DNA of 64,000 nt from Streptomyces sp. NP160 (lineage in GTDB: Bacteria; Actinomycetota; Actinomycetes; Actinomycetales; Quadrisphaeraceae). Position numbers and translations under genes: made by a program. This document shows positions 49,814-58,116 of this stretch, in pieces. The notes beneath the pieces are model-generated. The model was not told where the DNA came from and did not search any database. It worked only from the letters and a program-made list of their open reading frames with translations. How positions within the stretch are numbered: position 1 is the first letter of the stretch; each line of letters opens with the position of its first letter. The stretch is taken from NCBI RefSeq assembly GCF_006335115.1, contig NZ_VDMJ01000016.1:1-64000 (forward strand). The letters are read 5' to 3'.

Positions 49814-51202
49814 ATGACCGCGCAGCTGGAGCACCCCGACCTCGCCGGGCCGTCCGCGACCCGCCGGCCGCCGGCCCGGGCCGCCGGGCTGGAGCTGCTC
49901 GGCGAGCTCCGCGGCTCCGGCTCGCAGCGGCCGCCGGGCCTGGTGCGCCGCGACGACGGGCAGGTGCTGCAGCTGACGCCGCTGGCCTACCGGGTGCTCG
50001 CGGCGCTGGACGGCGTCCGCACGTCCGCCGACGTCGCCGCGGAGGTCTCGCAGGGCGGCGGCGACGAGGTCGACGCAGCGGGCGTCCGCTTCCTCGTGGC
50101 GAGGAAGCTGGCGCCGCTCGGCCTGCTCGACGACGAGCGGTCGACCCCGCCGCCGCGCGCCGACCCCCTGCTGGCGCTGCGGGCCCGCACGCCGCTGCTG
50201 GGCCCGCGAGCCGTGGGGGCGGTGGCGCGGGTCCTGCAGCCGCTGTTCCGCCTGCCGGTGGTGCTCGCCGCCGTGGCGGCCCTGGCGCTGCTCGACGTGT
50301 GGCTGCTGGCGGTGCACGGGCTCGGCGGGGCGCTCGGGGCCGTGGTGCGCGACCCAGCGCTCGCGCTGGCGGTGGTCGGCACGGCGGTGGCCGCGGCGCT
50401 CTTCCACGAGTGCGGGCACGCGGCCGGCTGCCGGTTCAGCGGCGCGCGGCCCGGTGCGGTCGGCCTGGGGCTCTACCTCGTCTACCCGGCCTTCTACACC
50501 GACGTCAACGACGCCTACCGCCTCGGGCGGGCCGGGCGGCTGCGCACCGACCTCGGCGGGCTGTACTTCCACACCCTCGCTGTGCTGGCCCTCGGCGGGG
50601 CCCACGCGGTCACCGGCGCCGAGTGGTTGCTGCTCGCGGTGCTGGTCATCCAGCTGGGCATGCTGGAGCAGCTGCTGCCGCTGGTGCGCTACGACGGCTA
50701 CCACGTGCTGGCCGACCTCGTCGGCGTGCCCGACCTCTTCGCCCGCATCGGCCCTGTGCTGCGCCACGCGGCCGGGCGGGGGTCGGGCCGCGACCCCCGC
50801 GTGGTGGGCCTCAAGCGCTGGGTCCGGGTGGTGGTGACCGGGTGGGTCGCCGTCGTCGTCCCCTTCCTCGTGGTGGCCCTCTCGCTGCTGCTGTGGCACC
50901 TGCCCCGGCTGGTCGCAGCCCTCGGGGGAGCGGGGCTGGCGGAGGCGGGAGCGGCTGCGCGCGCCTTCGAGGCCGGCCAGGCGGCCGCCGGCACCGCCGC
51001 CGCCCTGAACGCGGGCCTCCTGCTGCTCGTGGTCGGGGGTGTCCTCTGCGTGCTCGGGCGCGTCCTGCGGGCGGCATCCCGGGCGGCGCGGCGCTGGTCC
51101 GCGGGGCACCGCCGCCGCCGCACCTGCCTGGTCGCCGCCGCGGTGGCGCTCACCGCCGCGCTGCTCACCGGGTGGCTGGCCTCCGGGCAGCTCGTCGTCT
51201 GA
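49814..51202 (+). CDS. PqqD-like plus M50 zinc metalloprotease membrane protein
   Basis: The 462-residue protein has an N-terminal PqqD/RRE-like domain (about 26-108), with GLVRRDDGQVLQLTPLAYRVLAAL and RTSADVAAEV. Several membrane segments follow. The zinc site H198-E-C-G-H202 lies in the segment ALFHECGHAAGCRFSG. A second motif, VRYDGYHVLADL (D294, H297), supplies the third ligand region of M50 site-2-type proteases. PqqD-like domains bind RiPP leader peptides, and M50 proteins of this architecture occur in RiPP loci as peptidases or export proteins. I infer that it binds and cleaves or exports the adjoining peptide. Confidence 0.85.
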   Translation: MTAQLEHPDLAGPSATRRPPARAAGLELLGELRGSGSQRPPGLVRRDDGQVLQLTPLAYRVLAALDGVRTSADVAAEVSQGGGDEVDAAGVRFLVARKLAPLGLLDDERSTPPPRADPLLALRARTPLLGPRAVGAVARVLQPLFRLPVVLAAVAALALLDVWLLAVHGLGGALGAVVRDPALALAVVGTAVAAALFHECGHAAGCRFSGARPGAVGLGLYLVYPAFYTDVNDAYRLGRAGRLRTDLGGLYFHTLAVLALGGAHAVTGAEWLLLAVLVIQLGMLEQLLPLVRYDGYHVLADLVGVPDLFARIGPVLRHAAGRGSGRDPRVVGLKRWVRVVVTGWVAVVVPFLVVALSLLLWHLPRLVAALGGAGLAEAGAAARAFEAGQAAAGTAAALNAGLLLLVVGGVLCVLGRVLRAASRAARRWSAGHRRRRTCLVAAAVALTAALLTGWLASGQLVV

Positions 51203-51222
51203 GGAGCGCCCACACTGGCGGG

Positions 51223-52110
51223 GTGCCGCCCCCGCGCCCGGAGCTCCTGCGCCACCCGCTGCCGGGCGACCTCCACCGCTCGCCGGTCGAGCCCGGGTCG
51301 GGGTGGCCGGAGGACCCCGCCGAGCCGGGCACCCGCGTCGCGCGGACGCCGGCGGGGGTGGTGCGGTCCGCGGCGGCCTCGCGGACCACCGAGCAGCTCG
51401 ACGCGCGGGTCTCGGTCTGCCGCGCCTGTCCCCGCCTCGTCGCCTGGCGGGAGGAGGTGGCCGCCACCGGCCGGCGGGCCTACCGCGACCAGCCCTACTG
51501 GGGCCGCCCGATCTCCGGCTGGGGGGACGCGCACGCCCCGCTGCTGGTGGTGGGGCTGGCCCCCGCCGCCCACGGCGGCAACCGCACGGGACGCGTCTTC
51601 ACCGGTGACAGGTCCGGTGACTGGATCTTCGCCGCGCTGCACCGCGCCGGCCTCGCCGCGCAGGAGCGCAGCGACCACGCCGGTGACGGGCAGCACCTCA
51701 CCGGCGTCCGCATCGCCGCGGCCGTGCGCTGCGCCCCGCCGGACAACCTGCCCACCCCCGACGAGCGCGCGGCCTGCGCGCCCTGGCTCGACCGCGAGGT
51801 GCAGCTGGTCCGGCCGCGGGTGCTCCTGGCCCTGGGCGGCATCGCCTGGGACGCCTCGCTGGCCTGCGCCCGCCGCCTCGGGTGGGCGGTGCCGCGACCG
51901 GCGCCGCGCTTCGGGCACGGCGCCCGCGCCGTCCTGGCCCTCCCGGGGCAGGACGGCGGCGGAGCCGTGCACCTGGTGGGCAGCTACCACGTCAGCCAGC
52001 AGAACACCTCCACCGGCCGGCTCACGGAGGCGATGCTCGACGACGCCGTCGCCCTGGCCGCGGCGCTCGCCGGGCTGCCCGGTGCGGGGGCCCCTGGGCC
52101 GCGCGGGTGA
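51223..52110 (+). CDS. Type-5 uracil-DNA glycosylase (UdgB-like)
   Basis: The 295-residue enzyme removes uracil and other deaminated bases from DNA. Cysteines in VSVCRACPRLV and VRCAPPDNLPTPDERAACAPWL form the 4Fe-4S site. Active-site motif A is VVGLAPAAHGGNRTGRVFTGD, and HLVGSYHVSQQNT is the C-terminal motif B. GTG 51223 gives an N-terminal extension (HPLPGDLHRSPVEPG) common in this family. It begins 20 bases after the M50 stop but appears unrelated to the peptide system. Confidence 0.92.
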   Translation: MPPPRPELLRHPLPGDLHRSPVEPGSGWPEDPAEPGTRVARTPAGVVRSAAASRTTEQLDARVSVCRACPRLVAWREEVAATGRRAYRDQPYWGRPISGWGDAHAPLLVVGLAPAAHGGNRTGRVFTGDRSGDWIFAALHRAGLAAQERSDHAGDGQHLTGVRIAAAVRCAPPDNLPTPDERAACAPWLDREVQLVRPRVLLALGGIAWDASLACARRLGWAVPRPAPRFGHGARAVLALPGQDGGGAVHLVGSYHVSQQNTSTGRLTEAMLDDAVALAAALAGLPGAGAPGPRG

Positions 52111-52243
52111 TCGGGCGCCCCCTGCGGTGTGCTTCGGGTCGCGCGCGACGCGACTGGAGGAGACGATCACGGGCTCACCCCCGCGGGTGCCTCCTGACGG
52201 CGGAGTCTGGCGGCCCCGTTAGCACGCGTGCCCGGGCGAACCC

Positions 52244-52249
52244 TAGATT
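52244..52249 (+). promoter_or_regulatory. Leaderless ndh promoter -10
   Basis: TAGATT (TAnnnT) ends 6 bases before the ATG at 52256, the spacing expected when transcription starts at the start codon. No ribosome site precedes the ATG, which agrees. Confidence 0.55.
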
Positions 52250-52255
52250 TGGGGC

Positions 52256-53659
52256 ATGACCGCCCCCTCCTCCCTGGAGTCCCCTGTGCCCGCCGCGGCG
52301 GGACGCCCCCGGATCCTGCTGCTCGGCGGGGGCTTCGTGGGCCTGCTCACGGCGCGCCACCTGCTCAAGCAGCTCAAGCCCGGCGAGGCGCAGGTCGTCG
52401 TCGTCGACCCGCGCCCCTACATGACGTACGCGCCGTTCCTGCCCGAGGTGGCCGGCGGCTCGATCGAGTCCCGCCACGTGGTGGTCTCCCTGCGCCAGGC
52501 GCTCAAGGGCGCCGACGTCGTCACGGGCACCGTGACCGGCATGGACCCGGCCCGCAAGGTCGCCTTCGTGCAGCCGCAGGAGGGCGAGCAGGTCGAGATC
52601 TCCTACGACCAGGTCGTCGTCGGCCTCGGCGCGGTCTCCCGCACCTTCCCGATCCCCGGGCTCATGGAGCAGGCGATCGGCTTCAAGTCCGTCGAGGAGG
52701 CCACGGCCTGCCGCGACCACATCCTCGACCGCCTCGACGCCGCCGCGGTCATGACCGACCCCGCCGCCAAGGCGCGCGCGCTGACCTTCGTCTTCGTCGG
52801 CGGCGGATACGCCGGCATCGAGGCCATGGCCGAGCTCGAGGACCTCGTCCGCGCCTCCGTGAAGGACCACTCCGGCATCAGCCAGGACGAGGTCAAGTTC
52901 ATCGTCGTGGAGGCGCTCGGGCGGATCCTGCCCGAGGTCGGCCCCGAGATGAGCCTGTGGTCGCTGCACCAGCTCCGCGAGCGCGGCATCGACATCCGCC
53001 TCGACACCCAGCTGAAGTCCATCGAGGGCGGTCACGCCGTGCTCTCGGACGGCACCGAGTTCGACACCGACACCGTCGTGTGGACCGCCGGCATCAAGTC
53101 CAACCCGGTGCTGGCCAACACCGGCCTCCCGCTGGACAAGCTCGGCCGCCTCACGGTCCGCGCCGACCTGCGGGTGGCCGGCGAGGACGGCGTGGTCGAG
53201 GGCGCCTGGGGCGCCGGCGACGCCTGCGCCGTGCCGGACCTCACCAAGGAGCCGGGCCAGTTCTGCGCTCCCAACGCCCAGCACGCCGTGCGCGAGTCCA
53301 AGGTGCTGGCCGCCAACCTCGTGGCCACGCTGCGCGGCGAGGGCCTGACCGAGTACCGCCACAAGTACATCGGCACGGTCGCCTCGTTCGGCATCGGCAA
53401 GGGCGTCGCCAACACCTTCGGCGTGAAGGTCAAGGGCTTCCCGGCGTGGGTCATGCACCGCGCGTACCACCTCTACGCGATGCCCACCCTCGACCGGAAG
53501 GTCCGCATCGCCCTCGGCTGGGCGGCCTCCGGCATGGGCGTCACCCGCGACATGGTGGCCATCGGCCGCCAGGCGCGTCCCCGCGAGGACTTCGTGGCCG
53601 CCGGCGCCAAGCCGCCGGCGCCGCGCCCCGTGGGCGACCCGGCTCCCTCCAAGAGCTGA
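52256..53659 (+). CDS. ndh: Type II NADH dehydrogenase-like FAD oxidoreductase
   Basis: NDH-2 passes electrons from NADH to membrane quinone without pumping protons. The 467 residues show the first dinucleotide fold (ILLLGGGFVGLLTARHLL), the YAPFLPEVAGG substrate-side block and a second NADH fold (FVFVGGGYAGIEAMAEL). VWTAGIKSNPVL and GAWGAGDACAVPD, then PNAQHAVRESKVLA complete the family pattern. The C-terminal amphipathic helix region (GFPAWVMHRAYHLYAMPTLDRKVRI) would dock to the membrane. No complex I genes are in the window. Confidence 0.92.
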   Translation: MTAPSSLESPVPAAAGRPRILLLGGGFVGLLTARHLLKQLKPGEAQVVVVDPRPYMTYAPFLPEVAGGSIESRHVVVSLRQALKGADVVTGTVTGMDPARKVAFVQPQEGEQVEISYDQVVVGLGAVSRTFPIPGLMEQAIGFKSVEEATACRDHILDRLDAAAVMTDPAAKARALTFVFVGGGYAGIEAMAELEDLVRASVKDHSGISQDEVKFIVVEALGRILPEVGPEMSLWSLHQLRERGIDIRLDTQLKSIEGGHAVLSDGTEFDTDTVVWTAGIKSNPVLANTGLPLDKLGRLTVRADLRVAGEDGVVEGAWGAGDACAVPDLTKEPGQFCAPNAQHAVRESKVLAANLVATLRGEGLTEYRHKYIGTVASFGIGKGVANTFGVKVKGFPAWVMHRAYHLYAMPTLDRKVRIALGWAASGMGVTRDMVAIGRQARPREDFVAAGAKPPAPRPVGDPAPSKS

Positions 53660-53666
53660 GGACCTG

Positions 53667-53714
53667 ACGACGACGGCGGGGCCGGTGCACGTGCGCCGGC
53701 CCCGCCGTCGTCGT
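53667..53714 (+). terminator. ndh terminator hairpin
   Basis: Perfect 19-base arms (53667-53685 and 53696-53714) flank a loop that can itself pair (TGCAC/GTGCG), starting 8 bases after the ndh stop and ending 26 bases before the tRNA. Confidence 0.85.
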
Positions 53715-53740
53715 GACGGCCGACCGCGCGGGCCCGGCCC

Positions 53741-53817
53741 GCCCCCGTAGCCCAACCGGCAGAGGCAGGCGCCTTAAAAGCGCCTCAGTGCGGGTTCGAA
53801 CCCCGCCGGGGGCACCA
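53741..53817 (+). tRNA. tRNA with UAA anticodon (Leu), short variable arm
   Basis: The 77-base sequence folds as a cloverleaf. Acceptor arms are GCCCCCG and CGGGGGC (7 pairs), followed by A73 and an encoded CCA. The D stem is 3 pairs (GCC/GGC), the anticodon arm is GGCGC-CTTAAAA-GCGCC with anticodon UAA, and the T arm is GCGGG-TTCGAAC-CCCGC. The variable region is only 5 bases (TCAGT). Standard bacterial leucine tRNAs have a long variable arm, so charging identity is uncertain even though UAA would read the rare codon UUA. Confidence 0.85.
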
Positions 53818-53835
53818 GCACCCGTCCGCCCGCTC

Positions 53836-55680
53836 TCACGCCTGGGCGGCCAGGCGCACGTGCGTGGAGGCGCCGCCGTACCCCGCGTACCCGCCGCGCC
53901 GCTCGAGCAGCTCGACGTGGAAGCCCGTGGAGAGCACCGCCGTGTAGAGGTGCAGCAGCTCGCCGCCGTCGGCGTCGCGGTCGTAGAGCAGGCCGTGGGA
54001 GCGCAGGTCGTCCAGCTGCTCGTCCGGCAGCGCGAAGCGGGCGCCGAGGTCGGCGTAGTAGTTGTCGGGCACCGGCATGAGCGGCACGCCGGCCTCCCGC
54101 AGCCGCACCGCCTCGGCGCGCACGTCGGGCACCGCGCACGCCAGCTGCGTCACTCCGCGCCGTCGCGGGGCCCCCGCCGCGGTCTCGGGGGCGTTGAGGA
54201 CCAGGCGCAGGTCACCCCGGGCCGGGCGCAGCGCGCGCGAGCGCATGCGGCCGTGCGGCTCCACGAACTCCTCCACCGGCCCCGGCTCGAGCCCGAGGAG
54301 CGTGCGGTGGAAGGAGACCTCCTGCAGCAGCAGGTCCGGCGGCACGGCCACGGTCACGTGGTCCAGGCAGGTCCAGCCCGCTCCCGCCGCGCCGCCGGCC
54401 TCGAGCCCGCCGGTCGAGCCGGCCGGGAGCGCCTCGAAGTCGCCGCGCCAGTGGTCGGCCTGCCCGGGCTCGGCGGACAGGAGCACCTGCAGGCCCGAGG
54501 GGGTGGCCAGGCCCGGCAGGACCGCCTCGCCCCCGGACCTCACGACGTCGACGGCGGGCCACAGCAGGGCGGCGGCGCGCGCTGCGACGTCGGTCACCGG
54601 GGGAGCGACCAGGCCCAGAGCGGTGGCTCCTCCGGTGGCCATCGCCTCGGCGGGGGCCTGCGAGACCACCACGTGGGCGCCGCCGTTGCGCCACAGCGCC
54701 ACGGGCTTGCTGCGGTGGCGGCCGGCCGCGACGAAGCCGAGCGCCTCCAGCAGGCGCTCGACGTCCGAGCCGGGGCTGGCCGCCAGCTCCACGAAGGCCG
54801 GGTCGACCCTCGCGGCCGCCGGGGGAGAGGCCGCCACCACCTCGCGGGCGGGGGAGGACGCCGGCAGGCGGGCGGCGAGCTGGTCCTCGAGGAAGACCAG
54901 GGAGCGCTTCGCGTCGCGCGCGGTGACGGACGGCGCGGCCTCGCGCACGAGGTCGCTGAAGACCTCCAGCGACAGCGGTCCGCGGTAGCCGGCCTCCAGC
55001 ACCGCCGCGACCACCCCGGCGACGTCGAGCGCGCCCTGCCCCGGGAAGCACCGGTGGTGGCGGCTCCACTCCAGCAGCCCCATCTGGAGCACCGGGGCGT
55101 CGGCCACCTGCAGGAAGCCGATCCGGTCACCCGGCACCCCGGCGAGCGCTGCGGGCCCGTCACCGCGGGAGAGCAGGTGGAAGGTGTCGACGGCGAGCGT
55201 CACCGCCGGGTGGTCGGCCCGCCGGACGACGTCCCAGGCCCGCCCCACCCGGTGCACGTGGCGGCCCCACGCCAGCGCCTCGTAGGCGATGGTCACCCCG
55301 GCCTCGGCGGCCAGGTCCCCCAGGCGGTGGAGCTGCTCGGCGGACAGGTCGACGTCGTCGACGGCGTCGGGCAGGGCGTTGGAGCAGCACAGCACCGTGG
55401 TGGCGCCCAGCTCGGCCATCACCGCCAGCTTGGCCCGGAAGCGGTGCTCCACCGCCGCGAAGCGCCCCGGGGCGACGCCCTCGACGTCGCGCACCGGCTG
55501 GAACAGGTCGATGCTCAGCCCCAGGTCCGCGCACCGGGCGGCCACCTCCCGCGGCGTCAGCGCGGAGGCCACGAGGTCGTTGTCGAACAGCTCCAGCCCG
55601 TCGAAGCCCGCCGCGGCGATGGCGGGCAGCTTGTCGACGAGGCGCCCGCTGAGCGAGACGGTGGCGATGCCCTGGTGCAC
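53836..55680 (-). CDS. 3-Dehydroshikimate dehydratase, QsuB-type fusion
   Basis: The 614-residue enzyme has an N-terminal TIM-barrel (AP-endonuclease-2/xylose-isomerase-like, residues about 1-270) with metal-site blocks DGLELFDND, ITIAYEALAWG-like residues, LAVDTFHLL and LSLEVFSD. The C-terminal half is a hydroxyphenylpyruvate-dioxygenase-like vicinal-oxygen-chelate domain (LDHVTVAVPPD ... ELLHLYTAV ... GFHVELLERRGGY). This is the architecture of QsuB/QuiC, which converts 3-dehydroshikimate to protocatechuate. GTG follows GAGGGAG. It is the last gene of the MFS - AroE - QsuB operon. Confidence 0.88.
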   Translation of the reverse strand: MHQGIATVSLSGRLVDKLPAIAAAGFDGLELFDNDLVASALTPREVAARCADLGLSIDLFQPVRDVEGVAPGRFAAVEHRFRAKLAVMAELGATTVLCCSNALPDAVDDVDLSAEQLHRLGDLAAEAGVTIAYEALAWGRHVHRVGRAWDVVRRADHPAVTLAVDTFHLLSRGDGPAALAGVPGDRIGFLQVADAPVLQMGLLEWSRHHRCFPGQGALDVAGVVAAVLEAGYRGPLSLEVFSDLVREAAPSVTARDAKRSLVFLEDQLAARLPASSPAREVVAASPPAAARVDPAFVELAASPGSDVERLLEALGFVAAGRHRSKPVALWRNGGAHVVVSQAPAEAMATGGATALGLVAPPVTDVAARAAALLWPAVDVVRSGGEAVLPGLATPSGLQVLLSAEPGQADHWRGDFEALPAGSTGGLEAGGAAGAGWTCLDHVTVAVPPDLLLQEVSFHRTLLGLEPGPVEEFVEPHGRMRSRALRPARGDLRLVLNAPETAAGAPRRRGVTQLACAVPDVRAEAVRLREAGVPLMPVPDNYYADLGARFALPDEQLDDLRSHGLLYDRDADGGELLHLYTAVLSTGFHVELLERRGGYAGYGGASTHVRLAAQA

Positions 55681-55689
55681 GGGGCTCCC

Positions 55690-56616
55690 TCAGGACGCGG
55701 CGGGGGCCGCGGTCGGCGTGGCGGTCGAGGTGGGACGGCGGGCGCCCGTCAGCTCCAGGAAGTGCTGCTCCACCCGGCCCGCGTCGGCAGCGAGCCCGGT
55801 GAACAGCTCGAACGCGCCCACGGCCTGGTGCACGGCCATGCCGCCGCCGGGCAGCACCCGGCAGCCGCGGGCGCGGGCCGCGGCCACCAGCTCGGTCTCG
55901 AGGGGGAAGTAGACGACGTCGCAGACCCACAGGTCCTCGCGCAGCAGGTCCACCGGCACGGAGGCGCCGGGGTGGCCGTGCATCCCGAGCGGGGTGGCGT
56001 TGACCACCCCCGACGCCCCCGCGAGCGCACCGCGCAGGTCGGTGGTGGCGCTGACGCGGCCGGACCCGAAGCGGTCCGCGAGGCGCGCCGCGCAGGCGGC
56101 GGCGCGCTCGCGGTCGCTGTCGACGACGGCGACGTGCTCGGAGCCGCCGTGCAGCAGCGCGTACCCCACCGCCGAGCCGGCCCCTCCGGCGCCGACGAGC
56201 ACCGCGCGGTCGTGCACCGCGTCCGGCAGGGCCGCGGAGAAGGCCCGGCCGTAGCCGGACCAGTCGGTGTTGTGGCCCAGCGCGCGACCGTCGCGGAAGA
56301 CGACGGTGTTGACCGCACCCAGGTCCGCGGCGTCGGGGGAGACCTCGTCGAGCAGCGGCACCACGGCCTGCTTGAAGGGGTGGGTGACGTTGAGGCCGGC
56401 GTAGCCGAGGCGCCGCGCCCACAGCAGCAGCTGGGGCAGGTCGGCCGCGGTGACGCCGAGCTGCTCGGCGTCCAGGAGCCGGTAGTGCAGGTCGAGGCCG
56501 TTCCAGCGGCCCTCCCGCTCCTGCATCGCAGGGGTGAGGGAGGCGCCGATGCCCTGGCCGACCAGGCCCAGCTGGACCACCGGCCGTCCCGGAGAGGGCG
56601 GCTGCGGCCCGCTCAC
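55690..56616 (-). CDS. Shikimate/quinate dehydrogenase (AroE/QsuD family)
   Basis: The 308-residue enzyme has the substrate domain GLVGQGIGASLTPAMQEREG and the catalytic Lys in NVTHPFKQAV, then NTVV and NTDWSGYG. The Rossmann part is LVGAGGAGSAVGYALL and the C-terminal block is MAVHQAVGAFELFTG. In this operon context it probably works in the catabolic direction (quinate or shikimate oxidation) rather than aromatic amino-acid synthesis. GTG 56616 overlaps the transporter stop, while the longer frame is a shadow of the transporter gene. Confidence 0.88.
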   Translation of the reverse strand: MSGPQPPSPGRPVVQLGLVGQGIGASLTPAMQEREGRWNGLDLHYRLLDAEQLGVTAADLPQLLLWARRLGYAGLNVTHPFKQAVVPLLDEVSPDAADLGAVNTVVFRDGRALGHNTDWSGYGRAFSAALPDAVHDRAVLVGAGGAGSAVGYALLHGGSEHVAVVDSDRERAAACAARLADRFGSGRVSATTDLRGALAGASGVVNATPLGMHGHPGASVPVDLLREDLWVCDVVYFPLETELVAAARARGCRVLPGGGMAVHQAVGAFELFTGLAADAGRVEQHFLELTGARRPTSTATPTAAPAAS

Positions 56617-57986
56617 GCGGCGCTCGCGGTGGTGCGGGCGGTGGTGGGCGCCGGGGTGCGGGCCAGGCCGACCTGGGGGGTGGGCACCAGGTGCGTGGCC
56701 CGGGGGCCGGTGAGCACCGCGATGCTGGAGACGAGGCAGGCCGCGAGGGCGAACAGCGCCACCCGCCACCAGCCGCTGGCGTCGCCGCCGACGAGCGCCC
56801 CGGCGATGCTCGGGGTGAAGCCGGCCAGCGCGAACCCGAACTGGGTCCCCACGGCGGTGCCCGACAGGCGCACCGAGGTGGGGAAGTACTCGGCGTAGGT
56901 GGCGGGCCACACCGCGTTGGGCATCGAGTAGACGACGCCCGCCAGGGCGATGCCGAGCACGAAGACGAGCGGCACGGAGCCCTGGGAGATCGCCCACAGG
57001 AACGCCGCCGTGAGGACGCCGCTGCCGAGGGCTCCCGTGACGAAGACCTGCTTGCGCCCGACGCGGTCCGACAGCGCCGCCCAGAGCGGGATCGTCGCGA
57101 TGGCCACGAGGTTGGAGACGATCGCCAGCCACAGCATGGTGTTGCGGTCGATGCCGATGCCGTAGTCCTCCGAGGTGGCGAAGTTCAGGGCGAACACCTG
57201 GAACGTCGTGTTGACCATGGCGATGAAGGCGGCGAAGAAGACGCGGAGCACGCCCGCGCGGTGGTCGCGGAAGAGCTCGGCGAGGGGGGTGCGCGCCGGG
57301 CGGGGCGCGGCGGCCCGGGCGGTGAACTCCGGCGTCTCGTGCAGGGAGCGGCGGATGAGGAAGCCGACCACCAGCAGGACGGCGCTGAGCCAGAACGGCA
57401 CCCGCCAGCCCCAGCTGAGCAGCTGCTCCTCGGGCATCAGGGCCGCCACCGGCAGGAAGACGGCCGGGGCCAGCACCTGGCCCGCCTGGGTGCCGCTGAG
57501 GGTGAAGCTGGTGAAGAAGCCGCGCCGGCGGTCGGGGGCGTGCTCGAAGCTCATGGCGTTGGCGCCGGCCTGCTCGCCGGCCGCCGACAGGCCCTGGAGC
57601 AGGCGCAGCAGCACCAGCAGGGCCGGCGCCAGGAGGCCCACCTGGGAGTACGTGGGCAGGCACCCGATGAGGAAGGTCGAGAAGCCCATCAGCAGCAGCG
57701 TGCCGATGAGGACGGTCTTGCGGCCGAGCCGGTCTCCGACGTGCCCCATGAGGAAGGAGCCGAACGGGCGGGCCACGTAGGCCACGCCGAACGTGGCCAG
57801 CGAGGCGATCGTGGCCGCGTGCCCCTCGGGGAAGAAGATCTTCGGGAAGACGAGCGCGGCGGCCGTCCCGTAGATCGCGAGGTCGTAGTACTCCAGGGCG
57901 CTGCCGCTCCAGGCGGCCACGGCGGCCTTGCGCGGCGTGCGCTGGGTGCGCTCCGCCTCGGGGGTGGTGCTGCTGGTACCGGCCAT
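56613..57986 (-). CDS. MFS transporter, metabolite:H+ symporter (shikimate-type)
   Basis: The 457-residue, twelve-segment transporter belongs to the MHS branch of the major facilitator superfamily (ShiA, ProP and KgtP relatives). Evidence is SALEYYDLAIYGTAAALVFPKIFF, the loop VARPFGSFLMGHVGDRLGRKTVL, LLQGLSAAGEQAGANAMSFEHAPDRRRG and LSDRVGRKQV. It likely imports shikimate, quinate or dehydroshikimate for the enzymes encoded downstream. ATG 57986 has GGAGGAG upstream, and the promoter region is shared with the LacI-type regulator. Confidence 0.9.
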   Translation of the reverse strand: MAGTSSTTPEAERTQRTPRKAAVAAWSGSALEYYDLAIYGTAAALVFPKIFFPEGHAATIASLATFGVAYVARPFGSFLMGHVGDRLGRKTVLIGTLLLMGFSTFLIGCLPTYSQVGLLAPALLVLLRLLQGLSAAGEQAGANAMSFEHAPDRRRGFFTSFTLSGTQAGQVLAPAVFLPVAALMPEEQLLSWGWRVPFWLSAVLLVVGFLIRRSLHETPEFTARAAAPRPARTPLAELFRDHRAGVLRVFFAAFIAMVNTTFQVFALNFATSEDYGIGIDRNTMLWLAIVSNLVAIATIPLWAALSDRVGRKQVFVTGALGSGVLTAAFLWAISQGSVPLVFVLGIALAGVVYSMPNAVWPATYAEYFPTSVRLSGTAVGTQFGFALAGFTPSIAGALVGGDASGWWRVALFALAACLVSSIAVLTGPRATHLVPTPQVGLARTPAPTTARTTASAA

Positions 57987-58070
57987 CGTCGGCTCCTCCA
58001 GTGGGGGACGCCCGCGGGCGTCAGGCTCGTCGTCGAGGTGTGGTGACGCTAGGAGCCGCCTCCGGGCCGT

Positions 58071-58110
58071 GACAATCGTTTGTCGTTTTTTGCCACGCGG
58101 CGGCTAGCCT
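58071..58110. promoter_or_regulatory. LacI-type operator and promoter
   Basis: GACAATCGTTTGTC (58071-58084) has inverted GACAA/TTGTC half-sites and overlaps a -35-like TTGTCG (58080-58085). A -10-like TAGCCT (58105-58110) ends 6 bases before GTG 58117, so the regulator mRNA may be leaderless. The unusually AT-rich stretch lies midway between the divergent genes. Confidence 0.6.
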
Positions 58111-58116
58111 GCCGCC

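Noticed and set aside
53713-56898. 1,061-codon plus-strand frame across the qsu-like operon and tRNA
   Set aside because: It runs antisense to two well-supported enzymes and through the tRNA; its composition is non-protein-like.
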